Shown here in pieces: positions 1 to 6,903 of a DNA stretch of 11,324 bases. The stretch comes from Deltaproteobacteria bacterium (lineage in GTDB: Bacteria; Desulfobacterota_B; Binatia; UBA9968). The notes under the pieces are model-generated. The model did no database searches. It saw nothing but the letters and a program-made list of their open reading frames with translations, and was not told the origin of the DNA. A program made the position numbers and the translations under genes. The first letter of the stretch is position 1. Every line of letters starts with the position of its first letter. The stretch spans positions 1-11,324 of the forward strand of contig JAUXIP010000033.1 of assembly GCA_030620935.1 (NCBI GenBank). The letters are read 5' to 3'.

Positions 1-451
1 CGATGCCGTCAAAACCACCGAGGCCCAGTTTCTCCCCGAGCAGGCCACGCGCCTCAAGCTCACTCCGAATATCCGCTGCGAATTGTTTAGCCTCGTCCCG
101 GCAGGCTTCGAGCCCCGGCGCTCCTGTAAGCCATGCCCGTGCCGGCCGCCATTGTTTGATCCACGGGGCCTGGTCGGGCATTTGATGGTAGTAGCCATTG
201 TGCTCATACATGACGGGCTCGTGTTCGGCAAAAAACAAAACATAGCGAACCATCGGGTAGTTAAATCCTCTAAGACCTGTCAGATAACGGATGTTGTGCG
301 TGTTGGCTTCCAGTAAAACCGGGATGCCGTTTTTGCGCATGATCTTCTTTGCGCGTTCCATGCGCTGTTGTCTCATGCGATCCGGGTTCAAACGTTCCTG
401 CCAATCCGCCGTGGCAGGACCAAAGGTAAGCTTCGATGCATACTTGATCAT
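1..451 (-). CDS. M24-family (creatinase / Xaa-Pro peptidase-like) protein, N-terminal part, cut by window edge
   Basis: The reverse strand reads open from ATG at 451 to the left edge: about 150 codons with no stop, so the C-terminal catalytic half is outside the window. The start has an AAGGAG ribosome site six bases upstream. The protein begins MIKYASKLTFGPATADWQER, followed by a basic Arg/Lys-rich helix and then ANTHNIRYLTGLRGFNYP at about residues 50-67. The xNIRYLTG segment followed by a hydrophobic strand and an 'EHEPVMYEH' turn is typical of the creatinase N-terminal domain that precedes the metal-binding 'pita-bread' domain of M24 peptidases. Members cleave Xaa-Pro bonds or hydrolyse small amidino or amide compounds; which applies here cannot be told. 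It is divergent from the rest of the window. Genes of this type are often found near hydantoinase genes, so a role in amide or peptide catabolism is possible (inference). Confidence 0.8.
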   Translation of the reverse strand, partial: MIKYASKLTFGPATADWQERLNPDRMRQQRMERAKKIMRKNGIPVLLEANTHNIRYLTGLRGFNYPMVRYVLFFAEHEPVMYEHNGYYHQMPDQAPWIKQWRPARAWLTGAPGLEACRDEAKQFAADIRSELEARGLLGEKLGLGGFDGI

Positions 452-482
452 AAATGACTCCTTATTCGCACTTGGGAAGGTG

Positions 483-512
483 ACTTTAGCGTGATTTGAA
501 TCCCCGTTTCAA
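483..512 (-). promoter_or_regulatory. Candidate sigma70-type promoter for the M24 peptidase gene
   Basis: On the reverse strand a TTGAAA -35 box (507-512) and a TAAAGT -10 box (483-488) are separated by 18 bases. The start would fall near 476, giving a leader of about 25 bases before the ATG at 451. Recognised by eye only; the -10 matches consensus at four of six positions. Confidence 0.35.
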
Positions 513-586
513 TAGTACGTCAGCGAGTTACTTGATTCTTCCCACCTCTTGGCCTCATAAATAGTAGACCGATAAGAACTGACAGT

Positions 587-615
587 TAGACACCCTCTCT
601 CGGTTGCTGTATACT
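587..615 (+). promoter_or_regulatory. Candidate sigma70-type promoter for the toxin-antitoxin pair
   Basis: TAGACA (587-592, five of six to TTGACA) and TATACT (610-615, five of six to TATAAT) are separated by exactly 17 bases. The start would be near 621-622, at the left end of the palindrome at 621-635 and about 35 bases before the antitoxin ATG. Spacing and both boxes make this the best promoter match in the window. Confidence 0.6.
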
Positions 616-620
616 TGAAA

Positions 621-635
621 AACTTTCTGAAAGTT
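621..635. promoter_or_regulatory. Palindrome at the TA transcription start, likely autoregulatory operator
   Basis: AACTTTC-T-GAAAGTT is a perfect inverted repeat with 7-base arms around one central base. It lies between the -10 box and the ribosome site AAGGAG (640-645) of the antitoxin. Type II antitoxins usually bind palindromes here to repress their own operon, so an operator is the simplest reading; the protein-DNA contact is inferred. Confidence 0.5.
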
Positions 636-655
636 ATTTAAGGAGCAAAAAGACA

Positions 656-844
656 ATGGCTAAGCAGGAGCGATTCGTTACTGATACAAAGGGCAAGAAG
701 ACTGGCATCATCCTCCCGCTTAAACGATATCAAAAATTGATGGAAGATTTGCACGACCTTGCCGTTGTTGCTGAACGAAAAACCGAGAAGACAATTTCCC
801 TGGATGAAATGAAACGCAGATTGAAAAAGGATGGCGTCCTATAA
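656..844 (+). CDS. Type II antitoxin, RelB/Phd-like
   Basis: A 62-residue basic protein. The N-terminal stretch (about residues 6-31) has the pattern of short strand, hydrophobic strand GIILPLKRYQKLMEDLHDL, then helix, as in small RelB/Phd-type DNA-binding antitoxins with 'LP..Y..L.E.L' cores. The C-terminal segment TISLDEMKRRLKKDGVL looks like the amphipathic tail that wraps the cognate toxin. It has a strong ribosome site, AAGGAG at 640-645, ten bases upstream. It overlaps the toxin gene by 14 bases, the classic antitoxin-first layout in which translation of the toxin is coupled. It should neutralise the RelE/ParE-type toxin and repress the shared promoter. The exact antitoxin family is uncertain because the sequence is short. 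Confidence 0.8.
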   Translation: MAKQERFVTDTKGKKTGIILPLKRYQKLMEDLHDLAVVAERKTEKTISLDEMKRRLKKDGVL

Positions 845-1097
845 CATTGTATTTAAGCCATCCGTCGGAAAAGACCTGCGTTCCTTACCTAAGCCAATGG
901 TCCCGCGGATCATGAAGCAAATAGAAACCCTGCGAGTAAATCCCTTCCCTCCTCGCTACGGCAAGTTGGCAGGTGCCGAGCGGTTATACCGAATTCGCGT
1001 GGGTGACTATCGCGTTGTCTACGGTGTAGACACGGAGGCCAAACAAGTCACTATTCATAACGTACGCCACCGCCGAGAGGTTTACCGGGCTCTGTAA
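831..1097 (+). CDS. Type II toxin, RelE/ParE superfamily
   Basis: An 88-residue protein with the full RelE/ParE pattern: an N-terminal strand (YNIVFKPSVGKDLRSLP), two helices (residues 20-36), then LAGAERLYRIRVGDYRVVY at about 46-64 and the C-terminal VRHRREVYR at 78-86. The RIRVGDYRVVY core and the Arg/Tyr-rich end correspond to the regions that hold the catalytic basic residues and Tyr of RelE-type mRNA interferases. ParE-type gyrase poisons share this fold, so activity cannot be assigned with certainty. The start ATG at 831 lies inside the antitoxin gene, with AAAAAGG directly against it. That is poor spacing for an independent ribosome site and favours translational coupling. The length is normal and there is no sign of decay, so the module is probably functional. 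Confidence 0.88.
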   Translation: MASYNIVFKPSVGKDLRSLPKPMVPRIMKQIETLRVNPFPPRYGKLAGAERLYRIRVGDYRVVYGVDTEAKQVTIHNVRHRREVYRAL

Positions 1098-1112
1098 GCC
1101 AGGAGACCTGGC
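1098..1112 (+). repeat. Stem-loop directly after the toxin stop codon
   Basis: GCCAGG-aga-CCTGGC forms a perfect 6-bp GC-rich stem with a 3-base loop, beginning at the base after the toxin stop. There is no T-run after it, so it is not a classical intrinsic terminator, but it could slow polymerase or protect the 3' end. Its right arm is shared with a second, overlapping inverted repeat at 1108-1135. Confidence 0.45.
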
Positions 1113-1135
1113 AGATACTGTGCAAGATCTGCAGG
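1108..1135 (+). repeat. Second inverted repeat overlapping the first stem-loop
   Basis: GCAGAT (1111-1116) pairs with ATCTGC (1127-1132) across a 10-base loop, and the stem can extend outward with a one-base bulge (CCTg with AGG). Because it uses bases of the right arm of the 1098-1112 hairpin, the two structures exclude one another. The role is unknown. Confidence 0.3.
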
Positions 1136-1289
1136 TTTGGGGTGAACGCTCCTGCCAATCCGCTTAATCTGACTTTGCGGGCAAGTCTTTTCGCCGGTTG
1201 TAGAACCAAATTAGGCGTTTTATTTCGACCTGTACTGCCTTGAATTCTCTAATTGCGTCGTACATGCCCACAGCGCCACTCTCGTAGCC

Positions 1290-1319
1290 TTGACAACCAA
1301 CCTACCCTTCTCATATCTC
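1290..1319 (+). promoter_or_regulatory. Candidate promoter for the hydantoinase-type operon
   Basis: A perfect TTGACA lies at 1290-1295. The best -10 candidates at 16-18 bases downstream, CATATC or TATCTC in 1312-1319, match consensus at only three positions. A start near 1325 would leave a leader of roughly 25 bases before the ATG at 1351. The weak -10 may mean activator dependence or that this is not the true promoter. Confidence 0.35.
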
Positions 1320-1350
1320 TGCTTTGAGACCGCTCTAAAGATAAAAATTC

Positions 1351-3462
1351 ATGGCAATTCGGGAACAATTTATTATCGGCGTAGACACCGGCGGGACGTT
1401 CACCGATGTTGTTGTCTTGAACAAAGGCGGCGAGATCTGGACTGCAAAGACCGCAACCACACCGGACGATTTCTCGCGCGGCGTTATGGATGCGCTGGCG
1501 GAAGCAGCGAAAACAGTCGGCATAGATAGAAAAGATCTCCTTGGCCGCACTTCTCTTTTCAAACACGGCAGTACCGTAGCGACCAACGCACTCATCACGC
1601 ACAGTGGAGTCAAGGTTGGTTTCATTACCACGAAGGGTTTTGAGGATACCACCGAAATCATGCGTGCGATCGGCCGCGTGGACGGCCTTTCGGAAGAGGA
1701 AATTCGCCATGCCACTTGGGTGACCAAACCGGAGCCGTTCGTGCCGCGAGAAAGGGTCATCGGAGTCCGGGAGCGGATGGACTACCAGGGACAAGAGATC
1801 ATTCCCCTCCATCGAGCCGACGTGATGGAAGCGATCCAGCGCCTGATAAAAGAGGAAAGAGTCGAAGCGATCGCCGTGAGCCTTATGCACGCTTGGATCA
1901 ACCCGACGCACGAAGAAGAAATTCGGAGCCTGGTCCCAGAGGTTGACTCTTCACGAAAGATCTACTGGTCCTTCGGGAGCTCCCTGTCGCAAGTCGCAGG
2001 GGAATACGCGCGCGCCAACACGGCCATCATCAATAGCTACCTGGGGCCGACCGTGGAGCGATATCTAAAAGGTCTAGAGAATAAGCTTCGCACGGGAGGC
2101 TTGAAGGGCCCGCTCCTCATTATGCAAGGAAACGGCGGTGTCGCCCATCGGGAACATGTAAGCGCCATTGCCAACCTTCAGTCGGGCCCTGCGGGCGGTA
2201 TGATCGCCTCAGCTCACATCGCCGGTCTCTTGAAACATAAAAACGTTATCACCACGGATATGGGAGGGACCAGCTTCGACGTCGGTCTCATCACAGGAGG
2301 GCACTGGAGGTATGCCCAGGAGCCGATCGTCGAGCGCTTCCGCATGCTCCAGCCGATTATAGACATCGAGTCGATCGGTGCGGGGGGCGGCACCATCGCC
2401 CACGTAGATCCGGACACGGGAAGACTTCTGCTAGGGTCTAGAAGCGCAGGTGCAAGTCCCGGTACGGTCTGCTACGACGGTGGAGGAGAAGAGGTTACTG
2501 TAACCGACGCAGACCTGGCTCTCGGCATCCTTGACCCGGATTATTTTCTCGGCGGCAGAAAATCGCTGAACAAGGAAAAGGCGCTCAAAACCATCGGAGC
2601 GAAGATCGCTCGTCCTTTGAAGCTCAAAGTCGTCGAGGCCGCAGCAGGCATCTATGACATCGTCAACGCCAAGATGTCGGACTTGATCCGGAGTCAGGTA
2701 GTGCGCACCGGCTACCTTCCGGAGGAGTTCGTCCTCTACGCCTTCGGCGGAGCGGGTCCGGTTCATGCCGCCGGTTTCGCTGCCGAGCTGGGAATCAAAA
2801 AAGTTTACATCTTTTCTACCTCGCCTGTCTTTTCGGCTTTCGGCGGCGCAGCGGCGGACGTCATCCACACCCGAGTGATGAGTTGTCAGTATATCCTTCC
2901 GGCGGACCCAACAGTGATCCATCAGCGGCTCGATGCGATTGAGAGCGAGATGAAAGATGCGATGATCGAAGAGGGATTTCGGCCGAGTCAGGTAGCATTC
3001 CGCCGTTTCTTTACTATGCGTTACCGTCGGCAGACTGCGGGCGTCGAAATGCCCATCGCCTGGAATCGCCTCTCTCCGAAGAGACTAGCGGAAATACAAA
3101 GCGCCTTCGAAAAGAAGTACGAGGAACTTTATGGTGTCGGAGCTGGATACACAAAGGCCGGCATAGAGATCAGCGAGATACGTGTCGATGCCGTCGGCAA
3201 AGTCACCAAACCTCGCTTGAGCGCAAAGGGAAAGAAAAAAACCGATCTCATAGCCGCAAGAAAAGGTAAACGGCGGATTTTCTATAGCCGCCCCGTGCGG
3301 AAGTTTGTCGACACCCCGGTCTACGAATATGAGCGTCTCGGGGTCGGCGCTGTAGTTAGAGGCCCCGCCGTCATCGAGCTTCCATTTACGACGACACTCA
3401 TCCCGCCGGCCCATCGAGTCACTGTGGATCCGTATCTAAATCTGGTGATGGAAATTACGTAA
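1351..3462 (+). CDS. hyuA: Hydantoinase/oxoprolinase A-type ATPase subunit (HyuA-like; acetone/acetophenone carboxylase-type)
   Basis: A 703-residue HyuA family protein of usual length. The actin-like ATPase elements are in order: GVDTGGTFTDVV at 10-21, STVATNALI at 74-82, MQGNGG at 258-263, GPAGG at 279-283, TTDMGGTSFDVGLI at 301-314, GAGGGTIA at 343-350, and a later YAFGGAGPVHAAG segment. Relatives phosphorylate a carbonyl or amide oxygen to drive ring opening (5-oxoprolinase, N-methylhydantoinase) or ketone carboxylation (acetone and acetophenone carboxylase). The partner HyuB at the next gene, with a gamma-type zinc domain, favours the carboxylase reading here. No canonical ribosome site precedes the ATG, only an A-rich leader. 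The stop overlaps the next start by one base (TAATG), so expression of the two subunits is coupled. The protein is cytosolic. The substrate cannot be read from sequence; hyuA is used as the family symbol only. Confidence 0.92.
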   Translation: MAIREQFIIGVDTGGTFTDVVVLNKGGEIWTAKTATTPDDFSRGVMDALAEAAKTVGIDRKDLLGRTSLFKHGSTVATNALITHSGVKVGFITTKGFEDTTEIMRAIGRVDGLSEEEIRHATWVTKPEPFVPRERVIGVRERMDYQGQEIIPLHRADVMEAIQRLIKEERVEAIAVSLMHAWINPTHEEEIRSLVPEVDSSRKIYWSFGSSLSQVAGEYARANTAIINSYLGPTVERYLKGLENKLRTGGLKGPLLIMQGNGGVAHREHVSAIANLQSGPAGGMIASAHIAGLLKHKNVITTDMGGTSFDVGLITGGHWRYAQEPIVERFRMLQPIIDIESIGAGGGTIAHVDPDTGRLLLGSRSAGASPGTVCYDGGGEEVTVTDADLALGILDPDYFLGGRKSLNKEKALKTIGAKIARPLKLKVVEAAAGIYDIVNAKMSDLIRSQVVRTGYLPEEFVLYAFGGAGPVHAAGFAAELGIKKVYIFSTSPVFSAFGGAAADVIHTRVMSCQYILPADPTVIHQRLDAIESEMKDAMIEEGFRPSQVAFRRFFTMRYRRQTAGVEMPIAWNRLSPKRLAEIQSAFEKKYEELYGVGAGYTKAGIEISEIRVDAVGKVTKPRLSAKGKKKTDLIAARKGKRRIFYSRPVRKFVDTPVYEYERLGVGAVVRGPAVIELPFTTTLIPPAHRVTVDPYLNLVMEIT

Positions 3463-5702
3463 TGAAAAAGAAAACCCGACCCTTGCGATCAATCGACCCG
3501 ATTCGCTACGAAATGTACCTCCATCGCCTTTGGGCGATCGGTGAAGAGGGACGTATGACACTGCAGCGGGTCACCGCCTCCCCGATCGTCTCGCAGGGCG
3601 GCGAATGCATGAGTTCCTTCTACGACGAAAAGGGGAATATGGTTTTGGCCTGCTCCGGCCATCTGAGATTCGCCGCCGCCACATCCGACGCCATCAAAGT
3701 ACTAATCGACTGGTTCGGCAAATCCCCGGGTTTCTTCGACGGCGACCAGATTTTTTTCAACGACCCCTACATCGCAGGTTCTCATACCTACGACATGATG
3801 GTCATCAAGCCGATTTTTCACGCCGGTAAGCTGATCGCCTGGACGGCGACAAGCACGCACACGGCGGACACAGGAGGTGTCCTAAGGGGAGGAGCGTATG
3901 AAATCTTTCATGAAGGGATATGCATCCCGGTGCTCAAGGTCGTCGAACGGGGAGAATTTCGAGAGGACGTCTTCACAACGCTGACCGGTCAATGTCGTGA
4001 CCCGCAGTATGTAGGACTGGATCTGAAAGCGATGATTGCGGGCAACAACGTCTGTGCACGAAGGTATTTGGGACTGGTGGAAAAATTCGGGCTCGACTTT
4101 GTACAGGCAGCCGGCCGGAAAATGATCGAAGACTCCGAACAAAAGGCTCGTGCTAAACTGAAGTCGATGCCTAACGGTACCTGGGTGGCGCGGCAGTACG
4201 TAACGACGCTCGACCGCAAGACAAGAAAATCCGTTCCGCAGCAGCTTTTCTGCACGATGACGAAAAAAGGCCAAGATCTCACCTTTAACTTTTCTGGTAC
4301 GAGCCCCCAGACCGATACGGACCACAACTCCACGCTCCCGAGCACGGTAGCGCATATCGCGTTGGCGCTGACGAACGCCTTGTTTTGGGATGTACCCTGG
4401 AGCGACGGGAAAATGAGGCCGATCAAAATCCAGGTCCCCCAAGGATCGATTCTCAACTGCCGCTACCCGGCGGCTTGCGGTGCAGGACCACGCATCGGCA
4501 ATGTACTGGTCTCGACGGTTTGCGAATGCGTATCCAAGATGGTCTATGCCGCCGGCCGGCTCAACGACGTCAATGCCTCCACTTCCGGGAACCTCGAATT
4601 CGTGGGCGGTCCCGGCTACTTTTACGGTGGCCACACCCGAGAAGGGATCCGCGTGGCGCAGGGACTGTACGATATTCATGGCTCCGGCATGGGTGCCACA
4701 CCAACGCGCGACGGCGTGAATACCGGCGGTCACATGAATATTCCCTCTGCTGGGATCAGCGATGTCGAGCGGATCGAGATGCAGTATCCCTTTTTATACT
4801 TCACCCGGGCGCACAATCCCGACGGGAGCGGCTTCGGTAAACATCGAGGTGGCCTTGGGAGCTACCGGATGTATATGATCTACGGCTCGCAGGACTGCAC
4901 CGTGGACTATAAACCTTACGGTGGCGTAGCCCAGGGAGGCTTTGGTCTCTGCGGTGGCTTTCCCCAGGGGAGAGGGGCTTTTCGCGCACGTATCGATTCC
5001 GATCCCACGGTCCTCGAACGAGTCAGAAAAGGGGAGCTTCCCGACCGCCGATCGCTGCGCGAAGGCGCATGGGGCAAAATCTACCATCCAGAAGGCGTGC
5101 CGGAGAGAATCCCTCTTCCGGAGGGAAGCATCCTTATCGACTACGTCGCCGGAGGAGGTGGCTTCGGCGATCCGTTGGAGCGAGATGCTGAGACGGTCCG
5201 GCGAGACTTAGGCCGAGGCTGGCTTACGCGGGAGAGCGCGGAACAGACCTACGGCATCATCTTGGATCAAACTGGACAAGGAGTAGATCACCAAGCGACG
5301 AAAGAACGTCGAAAAGCGATTCGCGAAAGTCGTCTCAAAGAAGGCAAACCGGTCTCTGGGAAAACCAGTTCTCTCCAGGGTTCCGGCAAAAATTGGCGCA
5401 CCCTCATTCGCTTTCACGCAGCTTTGGAGATCGCCGTCGACGGCGGAGAACGGGCGATCCGCTGCAGCGGCTGCGGCCACCCTTTTTGCCGGGCTGATGA
5501 AAATTACAAACTCTATGCGCTGAGACGGGTGGTCGATTTGAACGATTTCATGCCTTATCCCCTTCCGTCCGGTGAGCCTTTCGCCGGCGAGTATCACGAA
5601 TACTATTGTCCGGGATGCGCTGCCCAACTCCAAGTCGACCTCTATTGTCCCATGCTTGGTGGCGACCCGATGCTATGGGATAGTAGGATCCTCCAGAGCT
5701 GA
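3462..5702 (+). CDS. hyuB: HyuB-type subunit fused to an acetone carboxylase gamma-like zinc domain
   Basis: A 746-residue protein, longer than common HyuB proteins. Residues about 10-600 are a complete hydantoinase B/oxoprolinase domain: FNDPYIAGSHTYDMM at 99-113, THTADTGG at 132-139, HNPDGSGFGKHRGGLG at 451-466, and the ending GGGGFGDPLERD at 564-575. H108, D111 and H133 have the H-x2-D-x21-H spacing that I recall for the Mn ligands of the acetone carboxylase large subunit. After a charged linker (about 600-645), residues 646-746 resemble the separate gamma subunit of acetone/acetophenone carboxylases. This part has CSGCGHPFC (C668, C671, C676), then YYCPGCAAQLQVDLYCP (C716, C719, C729), probably a zinc site. 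The fusion points to an ATP-dependent carboxylase rather than an oxoprolinase. It starts in TAATG overlap with hyuA; six bases separate it from the thiolase gene. Confidence 0.9.
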   Translation: MKKKTRPLRSIDPIRYEMYLHRLWAIGEEGRMTLQRVTASPIVSQGGECMSSFYDEKGNMVLACSGHLRFAAATSDAIKVLIDWFGKSPGFFDGDQIFFNDPYIAGSHTYDMMVIKPIFHAGKLIAWTATSTHTADTGGVLRGGAYEIFHEGICIPVLKVVERGEFREDVFTTLTGQCRDPQYVGLDLKAMIAGNNVCARRYLGLVEKFGLDFVQAAGRKMIEDSEQKARAKLKSMPNGTWVARQYVTTLDRKTRKSVPQQLFCTMTKKGQDLTFNFSGTSPQTDTDHNSTLPSTVAHIALALTNALFWDVPWSDGKMRPIKIQVPQGSILNCRYPAACGAGPRIGNVLVSTVCECVSKMVYAAGRLNDVNASTSGNLEFVGGPGYFYGGHTREGIRVAQGLYDIHGSGMGATPTRDGVNTGGHMNIPSAGISDVERIEMQYPFLYFTRAHNPDGSGFGKHRGGLGSYRMYMIYGSQDCTVDYKPYGGVAQGGFGLCGGFPQGRGAFRARIDSDPTVLERVRKGELPDRRSLREGAWGKIYHPEGVPERIPLPEGSILIDYVAGGGGFGDPLERDAETVRRDLGRGWLTRESAEQTYGIILDQTGQGVDHQATKERRKAIRESRLKEGKPVSGKTSSLQGSGKNWRTLIRFHAALEIAVDGGERAIRCSGCGHPFCRADENYKLYALRRVVDLNDFMPYPLPSGEPFAGEYHEYYCPGCAAQLQVDLYCPMLGGDPMLWDSRILQS

Positions 5703-5708
5703 AAAATC

Positions 5709-6902
5709 ATGAGCCTCAGAGGAAAAGCTGTTATTATCGGTATAGGAGAAACGCCGGTAGATCGACTCGGCCGGAAACCAGGCGAACCGCGCAAATCAAC
5801 TGCCGAGTATCTTGCTTGGGCGGCCCGCCTCGCTCTCGAAGACGCGGGCCTGACAAAGAAGGATCTCGACAGGCAAGGACTGGCCGCCATCTACACGACC
5901 CATCACTCTCACCCCTTTTGGCCCGAGGAAGCGTCCAGCATCTTGGGGCTCACACCTGCTGTTCTTCTGGCCGGCGGGAACGGCGGGGCGAGCGCGGTCT
6001 CGTTGTTGGGACAGGCTGCCGCGATGATAAGCGCTGGTGTCGTGGATCTCGTTCTCTGCGTGGCCGCGGCAACGCCCTTCAGCGAGCCTCGTCGTACTAG
6101 GGTGGAACCGGCAGATACCCGGGATTTTGAAATGCCGTTCGGCGTGATGGGACCCAACAGCAAAATCTCGCTGGTCATGAGCCGTTACATGCACGAGTCC
6201 GGGATGACAACGGACCATTTCGGCAAGATCGCCGTTACCGCACGCACCCATGCAACACTGAACCCCAATGCTTATTTAAAAAAACCGCTGACTCTCGACG
6301 AATATAAAAATGCACGCCTCATCTCGGACCCGATTCGATTGTACGACTGCGTCTTGCCCGCGAACGGCGGCAAGGCCTACATCATGGCCTCGCCGGAGCG
6401 CGCCAAGACACTGCGCCGCCCGCCGGTTTATCTGCTCGGATGGGGCGAATGCCACAACTCGAGCGCTGGCCCTCGATTCTGCGCGAATCCGTTGATCACG
6501 GGAGTTCGGGAATCCGGCAAGGCCGCCTTTGAGATGGCCGGACTTTCTCATGCGAATATCGATTTTCTCGGCCTCTACGACGACTATGTTCCGGTCATTA
6601 TGCTCCAGATCGAAGATCTTGGCTTCTGCGGGAAAAACGACCGACAATTTTTCGAAAGGACCGACTTTACTTTCAAAGGAGATCTTCCCATCCAGACCGG
6701 CGGCGGGATGATCAATTGCGGCCAACCCTCTACTACGGGCGGCATGCTCCATGTCATCGAGGTGGTCCGTCAACTGAGAGACGAAGGCGGCGGCCGGCAG
6801 GTCGTCGACGCCGCAGTCGGACTCGTAACCGGTCTGGGAGCTGTCAACTACGGCAAAAACTTCGGCTGCACAGCCGTTGGTATCCTTGGAAAAGAGGTTT
6901 GA
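5709..6902 (+). CDS. Thiolase-fold protein of the SCP-x / lipid-transfer (Ltp2-like) type lacking the usual Cys and His
   Basis: A 397-residue thiolase-superfamily protein. It opens with VIIGIGETPVDRLG and ELAWAARLALEDAGL-like helices (residues about 8-48). LAGGNGGASAVSLLGQAAAMI at 87-107 sits where condensing thiolases carry the nucleophilic Cys, but here there is Ala/Ser. LYDDYVPVIMLQIEDLGFC at 289-307 and LPIQTGGGMINCGQPSTTGG at 326-345 follow; the catalytic His of the usual GHP motif is Gln339. C387 lies near the C-terminus (NFGCTAVGILG). These changes are common in lipid-transfer-type thiolase homologues such as Ltp2, which work as acyl-CoA aldolases with a DUF35 partner. The next gene is a DUF35 protein, so an acyl-CoA C-C lyase or synthase complex is likely (inference). 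The weak ribosome site and 6-base gap suggest coupling to hyuB. Confidence 0.85.
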   Translation: MSLRGKAVIIGIGETPVDRLGRKPGEPRKSTAEYLAWAARLALEDAGLTKKDLDRQGLAAIYTTHHSHPFWPEEASSILGLTPAVLLAGGNGGASAVSLLGQAAAMISAGVVDLVLCVAAATPFSEPRRTRVEPADTRDFEMPFGVMGPNSKISLVMSRYMHESGMTTDHFGKIAVTARTHATLNPNAYLKKPLTLDEYKNARLISDPIRLYDCVLPANGGKAYIMASPERAKTLRRPPVYLLGWGECHNSSAGPRFCANPLITGVRESGKAAFEMAGLSHANIDFLGLYDDYVPVIMLQIEDLGFCGKNDRQFFERTDFTFKGDLPIQTGGGMINCGQPSTTGGMLHVIEVVRQLRDEGGGRQVVDAAVGLVTGLGAVNYGKNFGCTAVGILGKEV

Positions 6903-6903
6903 C

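Noticed and set aside
1249..1911. 220-residue reverse-strand open frame
   Set aside because: It lies antisense to the conserved N-terminal ATPase region of hyuA, has no family motif and no ribosome site; it is a shadow of a GC-rich gene.
3882..4733. 283-residue reverse-strand open frame
   Set aside because: It lies wholly opposite the conserved HyuB domain and its translation has no recognisable motif or hydrophobic pattern.
6877..6903. TTG start nine codons upstream for the DUF35 gene
   Set aside because: It lies inside the thiolase gene without a ribosome site, while GTG at 6904 has AAAGAGG well placed.
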